Shown piece after piece: positions 19,705-25,445 of a stretch of DNA of 25,445 bases (position 1 is its first letter; the number at the start of each line of letters is the position of its first letter). The notes beneath the pieces are model-generated. The model searched no databases and had not been told where the DNA came from. It saw only the letters and a program-made list of their open reading frames with translations. The stretch covers positions 1 through 25,445 of the IMG/VR virus record IMGVR_UViG_3300033997_000507, one strand, 5' to 3'. The translations under genes and the position numbers were made by a program. The DNA comes from a virus.

Positions 19705-19990
19705 CCCCAGCGGCCAGAAAGGTCAGCACGGCACCCCGGCCCCGCAGGCGCAGGGCAGCGGCCAGATGGAGCAATTCAGACCAGCCCTCGAAATGCAGGC
19801 AGGGCTGGCCATCGGCGGCGGTGGAAAGCCAGCAGGCAACGGCAGTGCCATGGTCGCACCGGATCAGCACCCGGCAATCGTTGGCGGGCTGGTGGGGCAG
19901 TGGGTCATGCCACGTCCCGGCCCGCGTCCCGGCTGCATAGACCGGGATATCGATGGGCGGGGCGGCGGGGAGCGACAGCGCGCTTTCCAT
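19679..19990 (-). CDS. Hypothetical early protein
   Basis: The protein has 103 residues from the ATG at 19990 (MESALSLPAAPPIDIPVYAA), with GGGAGGG upstream and the ACP stop one nt before the start. The middle (CRVLIRCDHGTAVACWLSTA) suggests a small beta domain. No family is recognised. Placement directly after the ACP gene could mean they work together, but nothing in the sequence proves it. Confidence 0.5.
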   Translation of the reverse strand: MESALSLPAAPPIDIPVYAAGTRAGTWHDPLPHQPANDCRVLIRCDHGTAVACWLSTAADGQPCLHFEGWSELLHLAAALRLRGRGAVLTFLAAGGGDVHPLD

Positions 19991-19991
19991 G

Positions 19992-20264
19992 TCATGCCCT
20001 CCCACTCAGCTTGGTGGCGATCAAATCAACCACGTCGCTGACCCGGCGGTCAGGGCCGGCTTCCCATTCGCTGTCGGGGATGGTGACGCCAAATTCCGCC
20101 TCAATATCCATCACCAGTTCGATGCTATCCAAACTGTCCAGGCCCAAGTCGGACTGGATCAGATCGTCTGGCTTCAGGGCGATTTCGCCCTTCCGGCGGC
20201 GGGTATACGTGAGCAAAATCACGCATAGACGGTTGCGGATGGCGTCTTTATCAGGCGTCTGCAT
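19992..20264 (-). CDS. Acyl carrier protein
   Basis: The protein has 90 residues. The ACP hallmark DLGLDSLDSIELVMDIE carries the phosphopantetheine attachment Ser44 within DSLD, followed by EFGVTIPDSEWE, the usual helix II-III sequence. Helix I contains an atypical YTRRRKGEI insert. Host ACP shuttles acyl chains in fatty-acid synthesis after modification by holo-ACP synthase. Here the gene is in a phage early operon, overlapping the XRE gene by 14 nt, with no fatty-acid gene nearby, so it may serve a dedicated phage acylation or take over host ACP partners. Confidence 0.85.
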   Translation of the reverse strand: MQTPDKDAIRNRLCVILLTYTRRRKGEIALKPDDLIQSDLGLDSLDSIELVMDIEAEFGVTIPDSEWEAGPDRRVSDVVDLIATKLSGRA

Positions 20265-20703
20265 CGCATCCCCCCGCCGCTACAGCCTTGGCCAGGTCGA
20301 AGATGCGCTTGCGCACCAAGGGGTCGCTGATCCGGTAATAGGCCCGCACCAGTTCCAGGGTTTCCCGCTTGTGCATCGGGTCGGGTTCGCCTGCTTCCGG
20401 CATCGGGGCCGGTGTGGGAGCGGCCTCCTGTCCGTCCATCCCGTCAAAGAAGAACGACACCGGCACATCCAGCACCTGGGACAGCTCAAACAGCCGGCTG
20501 GCACAGACGCGGTTGGCACCGTTCTCGTATTTCTGCACCTGCTGGAACGTCAGGCCGATGCCCGCCCCCAGCTTCTGCTGGTTCATGCCCAGCAGGGTAC
20601 GGCGTAGGCGGATGCGGCTGCCGACATGCACATCAACGGGGTGGGCTTTTCCTGTGGCCTTGGTGCTGGGGCGTCCGCGCCCCTTGGTTAATTTGTTGTT
20701 CAT
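20251..20703 (-). CDS. XRE-family regulator of the alphaproteobacterial VDVHVGSRIR type
   Basis: The protein has 150 residues. VDVHVGSRIRLRRTLLGMNQ is followed by LGAGIGLTFQQVQKYENGAN and SRLFELSQVLDVPVSFFFDG: the long form of XRE regulator common on alphaproteobacterial chromosomes (PraR-like). The C-terminal 60 residues carry an alpha-helical tail (ELVRAYYRISDPLVRKRIFD). Being in the middle of the early operon and not divergent from it, it is unlikely to be the lysogeny repressor, which should lie to the right of this window. It may mimic or compete with a host regulator. Confidence 0.85.
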   Translation of the reverse strand: MNNKLTKGRGRPSTKATGKAHPVDVHVGSRIRLRRTLLGMNQQKLGAGIGLTFQQVQKYENGANRVCASRLFELSQVLDVPVSFFFDGMDGQEAAPTPAPMPEAGEPDPMHKRETLELVRAYYRISDPLVRKRIFDLAKAVAAGGCDADA

Positions 20704-20724
20704 TTTGGGGTTTCCTTTGATCAG

Positions 20725-20883
20725 TTAGGAAAATGCCTTGTCGCGCAGGGCTTGAAAGACGCCCTCGGGGTCGTCGATATCCGCTTCACGCATCGCGGCT
20801 TCGATACACCCCCACGCGCCGCTCAAATCGACGGCAACCAAAAGGGCGCGGAGCGTATCGGCTTCTTCTGAGGTCAAATTCAT
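20725..20883 (-). CDS. Small acidic hypothetical protein
   Basis: The protein has 52 residues from the ATG at 20883, with AGGAG upstream; the longer frame to 21012 overlaps DUF3164 and was not used. MNLTSEEADTLRALLVAVDL and MREADIDDPEGVFQALRDKA make two acidic amphipathic helices. No family is recognised. Confidence 0.55.
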   Translation of the reverse strand: MNLTSEEADTLRALLVAVDLSGAWGCIEAAMREADIDDPEGVFQALRDKAFS

Positions 20884-20900
20884 GGCGGGTTCTCCTGGGG

Positions 20901-21767
20901 TCATGCGGCCGTGGCGGGGGTGGGACGCGGTGCAAACCGCTCCTGCCAAGCCTTCATTTCCGCGTCGCTGATCCCCTCGCCACCCAAGGCGCGCAGGGCT
21001 TCGTCCAGGCAACGCAGGGCGCTGATGGGCGCACCGTCCAGCAGGTAGGTTGCGGCCAGCTCAGCCGCCGCCCGCCCTTCTTCGACCGATCGGCGCAGGC
21101 TGCGGCGGTCCAGCGCTTCAGGCGTGGGTTGCACGGCTGACAGTGCCAACGGCACCAGGGCGGGCTTCTGTTTACGGGCGGGCCGGCGGTAGAAGCGCAG
21201 ATATTCCTTGCTGCCAATCACCCGGATACTGTCGCTGATGGCCTGCACCACCTCCGGCCAGCGGGGATGATCCAGCTTGTGTCGCCGCAGGGACAGGATG
21301 GCCGCGAAATCAACCTTGCCTTCCTTGTCCACCGCGAAGGCTTCATTGACCAGGCTGACCAGCACCTTGGATGCACCGGCCGAACTTTCCCGGATGATTT
21401 CATCCAGGATGGTTTTGGCGACCTGCAAAGTGGGGCCGAAAACAATGCGGTCGGCTTGGCGCAGTTCCACCGACAGCAACCCGTCATAGGTACGGAAGGT
21501 GCGGTTGCCGCGCCCGCCCTCAGGGGGGACAACATTGTATTCCTGGTGCAGCAGCGCGTCGAAATCGCCGATATCGGCATAGGAATGCAGCAGGAAGCGG
21601 GCCAAATCCCCCGACAGCTCTTCGGCATAACCGACCAGCTTCTTGACCAGCTCATCTTCCAGCAGTTCGGCCGGCGGGATATCGTCAATCGGCGTCAGCT
21701 TGCCTTTGGCATCGGGCAGGTAATAGGCGTCATTGACAGCAATGGCACCGGGGTGGTGGTAACTCAT
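20901..21767 (-). CDS. DUF3164-family protein
   Basis: The protein has 288 residues from the ATG at 21767, with AAAGGA upstream. DUF3164 features are LVKKLVGYAEELSGDLARFL, GGRGNRTFRTYDGLLSVEL and ADRIVFGPTLQVAKTILDEI. The region after about residue 190 (RKQKPALVPLALSAVQPTPE and beyond) is an extra Ala/Arg-rich helical tail. The family is conserved in Mu-like early regions after MuB and is of unknown biochemical role, possibly in replication. Confidence 0.88.
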   Translation of the reverse strand: MSYHHPGAIAVNDAYYLPDAKGKLTPIDDIPPAELLEDELVKKLVGYAEELSGDLARFLLHSYADIGDFDALLHQEYNVVPPEGGRGNRTFRTYDGLLSVELRQADRIVFGPTLQVAKTILDEIIRESSAGASKVLVSLVNEAFAVDKEGKVDFAAILSLRRHKLDHPRWPEVVQAISDSIRVIGSKEYLRFYRRPARKQKPALVPLALSAVQPTPEALDRRSLRRSVEEGRAAAELAATYLLDGAPISALRCLDEALRALGGEGISDAEMKAWQERFAPRPTPATAA

Positions 21768-21820
21768 GGGTGATCCTTTCGATAAAGGGTGATGGTGATG
21801 GTTCGGGGCGGGCGGGCGGC

Positions 21821-22036
21821 TCAAACGTGCCGCCGCGCCTCCCGGTTCTGGGCGGCCCGCGCATCCGGGCCGGGGCTGTAGAGCGTCACCAGCGCGTCGG
21901 TGCCGGCCTCGCGTACCGTCAGCGTGTAGACACCCTCAGCCGATGGCCCCCGCCACGTCAGCAAGCGGCCTGCATGGGTGCCTTTTTGCGAAAGCCAGCC
22001 GATGGACTGGTCAGCGCGAAACAGGGTGCTGGTCAT
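21821..22036 (-). CDS. Small hypothetical protein
   Basis: The protein has 71 residues (MTSTLFRADQSIGWLSQKGT...), overlapping the upstream gene by 4 nt. A beta-rich pattern (RLLTWRGPSAEGVYTLTVRE) ends in a basic tail. The family is not recognised. It lies directly before DUF3164 in the early operon. Confidence 0.5.
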   Translation of the reverse strand: MTSTLFRADQSIGWLSQKGTHAGRLLTWRGPSAEGVYTLTVREAGTDALVTLYSPGPDARAAQNREARRHV

Positions 22037-22353
22037 GGCTTCTCACCTCTCGGGCAGGCACGGCAGGCGCGATACATTGCGACGTTGACGTGGTTGCTGG
22101 CGTCGAAGGGCCGGGACCGCCAGCCCTGGCATGTGGCGGTGTCAATCACTTGGTTCAGGCCAGGGCATTGGATGGGATGGAGCAGCAGGCGCTCCACGGC
22201 ATCGCGCACCTTTGCCGTGTTGCTGTAGCTCCCGTGCAGCACCCGGCTGATTGCAGGCCGGGAATAGTCCAGCAGCCGCGCCACCGGTGCCACGCCGCCC
22301 ATACGCTCGACCGCCGCCCGCAGGGCCTGCATCCATTCCGGTTCGGTCGTCAT
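22033..22353 (-). CDS. LacI/HTH-like small DNA-binding protein
   Basis: The protein has 106 residues from the ATG at 22353, chosen because it overlaps the upstream stop by 4 nt. An HTH is clear (MGGVAPVARLLDYSRPAISR, then VLHGSYSN), and CPGLNQVIDTATCQG and ACRACPRG follow. Small HTH proteins of this form are common in Mu-like early operons next to the MuB and wHTH genes. A role in regulating early transcription is plausible. Confidence 0.7.
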   Translation of the reverse strand: MTTEPEWMQALRAAVERMGGVAPVARLLDYSRPAISRVLHGSYSNTAKVRDAVERLLLHPIQCPGLNQVIDTATCQGWRSRPFDASNHVNVAMYRACRACPRGEKP

Positions 22354-22928
22354 TCGGCCCCCTCCGGCCAGACTTGGCGGCCAAGGTTCAGGTCGAAGAT
22401 GCTCTTGTCGCGGCGCACGGCGGGCGGCTTGCCGCCGGTGTTGCGCCATGATGGCAGGTGATACCGGGACAGCCGGCCCTGTCCATCCGCCACTACTTCC
22501 AGATAACCGGCCCTTTTCAGGTCCAGCACATAGCTCTTGGTGTGGGACAGGGTGGCCTGCGCCATGGCCGCCAGTTCCGCCGCGTTGAAACTGGGCAGCA
22601 CCTTCATGGCCTGCCACAGCCTTTCCCGCGCCGTGGGCTCCGTGACCAGAGCGCCATCACCATCAAAGCGGGGCGTATCCACACCCCAATCCCGCACCAG
22701 CCGATACAGTACGGCATGGCCCGGCACCTTCTGCGCAGACAGGAACCCGCCATCCACCAGCTGCGGCAGGTAGTCCCGCACCAGGTGTTCACTGACCTTG
22801 CCGCGCCGCATCACATCGGTCAGCGTGAACGGGGCATCATCCTGCCCCAGGGCGCGGATGGCAGCCCAGGCCGCATCACGCCCGTTCAGCCAGCCTTGCG
22901 GGTTCAAGGGGGGCTTGCGCCGCGCCAT
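22350..22928 (-). CDS. Winged-helix early protein downstream of muB
   Basis: The protein has 192 residues from the ATG at 22928, two nt after the muB stop. Two winged-helix repeats are visible: DAPFTLTDVMRRGKVSEHLV..YLPQLVDGGFL and LPSFNAAELAAMAQATLSHT..YVLDLKRAGYLEV. The second is followed by a basic linker and QVWPEGAE. DNA-binding wHTH proteins occur in this slot in Mu-like phages, with unknown function. Confidence 0.65.
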   Translation of the reverse strand: MARRKPPLNPQGWLNGRDAAWAAIRALGQDDAPFTLTDVMRRGKVSEHLVRDYLPQLVDGGFLSAQKVPGHAVLYRLVRDWGVDTPRFDGDGALVTEPTARERLWQAMKVLPSFNAAELAAMAQATLSHTKSYVLDLKRAGYLEVVADGQGRLSRYHLPSWRNTGGKPPAVRRDKSIFDLNLGRQVWPEGAE

Positions 22929-22930
22929 GA

Positions 22931-23710
22931 TCAGCGCCCCCGCACGCGCGGCGGGGCACCCGTATCCAGTTCGCGCCCGCCCCAATCAGCCAGCGCGACA
23001 TGGCGCAGGCCAGCCCCCGCCGCCCATTCAATGATGGCATCCAGATTGATGCAGACCCGGCGCGTGATGCCCCGCGTTTCATGCACCACATGTTCCAGCA
23101 GATCGGTACCGAGCGTTACCGAACGGCTGTAAAGCTGTGCCAGTAACGCCGCCTCTTCCACATTGCACGGTTCCGCCTGCGCCCATTTCAGGATGCGGTT
23201 ATGGAACATCTCGAAGGCTTCCAGCTTGTGCGGAAGCTTCTCTTCGCCGATCAGCACGATGGTGGCCCGGCTGCCTTCATAGATGGACCGCACCAACTGC
23301 ACCAGATTGCGGTCCACCACATAATCCATCTCGTCGATGATCAGCGGGCGGCCAGACTTGGCCAGTTGCATGGCCACCGCTTCCCGCATGTCATCCACGG
23401 TCCAGCCGCCGGGCGTGGCCACACCCATCTGTTTCAGGATGGCGGCCAGCATGGATTTCTTGGTCCAGGTGTCCCGCGCCTCCACATAATAGGCCCGGAA
23501 ATTGGCGGCCACGAAGGCGGCGGCATAGCTCTTGCCATAGCCGCTATAGCCGGAGAAACAGACCATCCCCGGCAGGTCGGACTTGCGGTTCAAGGACCGC
23601 TCGACGAGTTGGGACAGCAGGGTCAGGTTCCGCAACGGCGCGCGGGCAGGGGCCACGGCAGCGGTGAACAAAGGTCCGGGTGCATTGACGTTCATATGGA
23701 TATCCGGCAT
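22931..23710 (-). CDS. MuB-like AAA+ ATPase, target selector
   Basis: The protein has 259 residues from the ATG at 23710 (GAGGAA upstream). Walker A is GYSGYGKS (54-61), Walker B is PLIIDEMD (122-129) and a sensor region follows at IVLIGEEKLP (151-160). MuB proteins bind target DNA as ATP filaments, activate the transposase and give target immunity. This one is shorter than Mu MuB (312 residues) and lacks the N-terminal HTH, like many B3/D3112-type relatives. It follows muA by 71 nt in the same direction. Confidence 0.92.
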   Translation of the reverse strand: MPDIHMNVNAPGPLFTAAVAPARAPLRNLTLLSQLVERSLNRKSDLPGMVCFSGYSGYGKSYAAAFVAANFRAYYVEARDTWTKKSMLAAILKQMGVATPGGWTVDDMREAVAMQLAKSGRPLIIDEMDYVVDRNLVQLVRSIYEGSRATIVLIGEEKLPHKLEAFEMFHNRILKWAQAEPCNVEEAALLAQLYSRSVTLGTDLLEHVVHETRGITRRVCINLDAIIEWAAGAGLRHVALADWGGRELDTGAPPRVRGR

Positions 23711-23781
23711 GGTTTGTTCCTCAAAGATTGTATGTCTGGGCGGAGTTCGGGCTTTGACGGGCCACCGGCTCCGCCCTTTTT

Positions 23782-25445
23782 TCAGCCGCGTTCCTGGTGG
23801 AACGCGCGCAGCATTTCCTCTTGCTGGCGGAGCGGGCGGTACCAGAAGGCCCGGTGCGCATGGGCCAGCCATTCCGCATCCGTGTCGCTGATGGGCCGCC
23901 CGGCCTCAATCTCCGCATCCAGGGCACGGGCGCGGGCATAGAAACGATCTTCGTCCGACTGCACGGGGGCCGGCTTCGGCTCACGCAGCAGCTTCACCAC
24001 CTTTTCATGCTGGGCCTGTTCGGCCTGGGTCAGCGGGCGGCTGGGCATGATGCCCCGCGCCGCATCGGCGGCATCCTGGCTGGCACGCAAGGCGGGGGTG
24101 GAATGGATTTCCACCTTCTGCGGCACCGGCAGCGGCACCACATTGCCGTTCCGCTTGCGCTTGGCGGCGATGATATCCTGGCTGATCGTGGCGATGTTGA
24201 CGCCCTTCTGGGCCGCCTTCACCTCTGCCATCTTCTCCTTCAGGACGCGGCGATGTTCCGCCTTCACCTTGCCGGCCATCTCGGCCCGGCTCATGCCAAC
24301 GCGCGACGGATCAACGGCCACACACAAAAAATCCCCGTCTTCCTGGTCAAACACATAGATCTTGCCCAGGTCATCGGGGTCCAGCCGCACATGCACGCGC
24401 CGGCCCGGCATCAAGACCGGGTGCTGATAGAAGATGCTGTTGACCTGGATGCCTTTCTTACCCACCACCCGATCCGGCCCACCATCGGCAGGCGGCATCA
24501 GCATATATTCCACCGCACCTTCACCGCTGACCTTTGCCAGCGTGCCGCGATAGCCATCCGCCATCTGCTGCGGCGTCTTGCCATTCAGCCCGTCATGCGG
24601 GCGGTGGTTCCATTCCACCTCGATCCATTCATCCAGGCGGCGCTGCAGTTCGTCTGCCGACAGGCTGACGCAGAATATCTTTTCGTCGCTTTCCCCCAGC
24701 CGGGCGGCAAAGCTGCGCCGTGCCTCAATGCCCTTCCGGTCGGTCACATCATGGCCGATATATCCCGGCTGCTGTTCCATGAACATGTGCTGGACCGACC
24801 CGATATGCCGTTCCACGCACGCCTTCTGCCAAGGGCTGTAGGCGTCGCACATTTCCGGCACGATGCCGGCTTTCACCAGCACATCCTGGAACTCCCGTGC
24901 CTTGAAATCGCTCCCCTGGTCATGCCCCAGCGTCTGCGGCATTCCCCAGGCCAGGATGGATGTCCGCATCAACAGAACGGCGGCCCGCGCCTTGGGCGTG
25001 CGCGTGATCCGCACCTTGATCCGGCAGGTATAGACATCCACCACCAGATACATGCTGTACCGGCCATCCACGCACATCACATCATTGGGACTGGCGTCGA
25101 TTTCCCAGCGCTGGTTCGGGTGCCGGATATTCTCGTACAGCGCCCCCGGTGCCGGCATATAGCTGTTGCGGTACTGATCGGGGTTGGTCAACCGCGCCCA
25201 CAGGGCCTTGTTCTCGGCCTTCCAGTCGTTCAGCCACCGCCCAATGGCTGTGGTGGATGGCAACTCACGGCTGACGATTTCACCCGTGGTGGGCATCATG
25301 ATATCAATCCTTTCGCCCAGTGTGGCGACAGCAGCATCCCGGAGGAACTTCATGGATGCATGGGGATGCTGCGTGACCAGCCCGATGATGAAATCGCGCA
25401 AGCCCGGTGCCCGGTCGATGATGCAGGGGTTGGGGCGGAACCGGC
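23782..25445 (-). CDS. MuA-like DDE transposase (N-terminus outside window)
   Basis: The frame is open to the right edge; about 553 residues are visible. The TTG at 25401 is not a real start because the frame reads on through RFRPNPCIIDRAPG. Catalytic residues, numbered from that TTG, are Asp102 (RWEIDASPND), Asp161 (HDQGSDF) and Glu197 (ACVERHIG); 35 residues separate the last two, the DD35E spacing. A beta-barrel region (about 310-370) and a basic helical C-terminus (KEKMAEVKAAQKG) follow, as in MuA, which cuts and joins phage ends during integration and replicative transposition. The end-binding Ibeta/gamma domains and the phage left end are beyond the window. Confidence 0.95.
   Translation of the reverse strand, partial: RFRPNPCIIDRAPGLRDFIIGLVTQHPHASMKFLRDAAVATLGERIDIMMPTTGEIVSRELPSTTAIGRWLNDWKAENKALWARLTNPDQYRNSYMPAPGALYENIRHPNQRWEIDASPNDVMCVDGRYSMYLVVDVYTCRIKVRITRTPKARAAVLLMRTSILAWGMPQTLGHDQGSDFKAREFQDVLVKAGIVPEMCDAYSPWQKACVERHIGSVQHMFMEQQPGYIGHDVTDRKGIEARRSFAARLGESDEKIFCVSLSADELQRRLDEWIEVEWNHRPHDGLNGKTPQQMADGYRGTLAKVSGEGAVEYMLMPPADGGPDRVVGKKGIQVNSIFYQHPVLMPGRRVHVRLDPDDLGKIYVFDQEDGDFLCVAVDPSRVGMSRAEMAGKVKAEHRRVLKEKMAEVKAAQKGVNIATISQDIIAAKRKRNGNVVPLPVPQKVEIHSTPALRASQDAADAARGIMPSRPLTQAEQAQHEKVVKLLREPKPAPVQSDEDRFYARARALDAEIEAGRPISDTDAEWLAHAHRAFWYRPLRQQEEMLRAFHQERG

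Noticed and set aside
20883-21012. Longer start of the 52-residue acidic protein
   Set aside because: It would overlap DUF3164 by over 100 nt, while AGGAG precedes the ATG at 20883.
25399-25401. TTG at 25401 as the start of the transposase
   Set aside because: The frame stays open to the window edge with protein-like sequence, and MuA proteins have DNA-binding domains before this point.
1-25445. tRNA genes, rRNA genes, CRISPR arrays, insertion sequences, phage ends or attachment sites
   Set aside because: None is seen; the 192-bp repeats lie in frame inside a coding gene and lack spacers, and the phage ends lie outside the window.

Overview
The window is about two thirds or more of a Mu-like transposable prophage. 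It begins inside the transposase gene at the right edge and runs leftward (minus strand) to the start of the tape measure gene at the left edge. The host is probably a GC-rich alphaproteobacterium, possibly in the Rhodospirillales/Azospirillaceae. I infer this from composition and from an XRE regulator at 20251-20703 of a kind typical of alphaproteobacteria; no host gene is visible to confirm it. Nearly all genes are on the minus strand in tight operons with 1-4 nt stop/start overlaps.

Early region (25445 to 17446): MuA-type DDE transposase (N-terminus outside the window), MuB-type AAA ATPase, wHTH and HTH proteins, DUF3164, an XRE regulator, an acyl carrier protein, a small HTH/zinc-finger protein, a Rieske-type [2Fe-2S] protein, GemA, and several unknown small genes. 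Middle region (17445 to 15863): a Mor/C-family activator, plus a short plus-strand island carrying a membrane protein, a 30-residue ORF and a small XRE protein, with many dyads and hairpins. Late region (15862 to 1): lysozyme-like protein, holin-like protein, DksA/TraR finger, DUF2730, wHTH, DUF3486 small terminase, large terminase, portal, Com/Mom-like DNA-modification pair, gpF-like head morphogenesis protein, coiled-coil protein, a fused prohead protease/major capsid protein, connector and tail-completion genes, tail tube, a secreted-protein moron, tail chaperones with a -1 frameshift, and a tape measure with 192-bp repeats. The layout (Mu replication, Mu-like head, lambda-like non-contractile tail order) resembles the siphoviral transposable phages such as B3, D3112 and RcapMu.

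The points most worth a second look are as follows. (1) A dyad, CCGCAC-N3-GTGCGG with at most one mismatch, occurs twice between mor and the lysis genes, once upstream of the protease/capsid operon and once upstream of the tail chaperone genes. This looks like a late-promoter regulon. (2) The plus-strand island has a 14-bp perfect inverted repeat that would bury the strong ribosome binding site of a 30-codon ORF, and a palindrome at the ribosome binding sites of both mor and the convergent XRE gene. (3) com/mom sit inside the head operon and have non-standard starts. (4) The phage carries an acyl carrier protein and a Rieske protein. (5) A textbook GGGAAAC slippery site links the two tail chaperone frames. 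(6) A periplasmic-protein moron has its start region in a perfect 13-bp hairpin.
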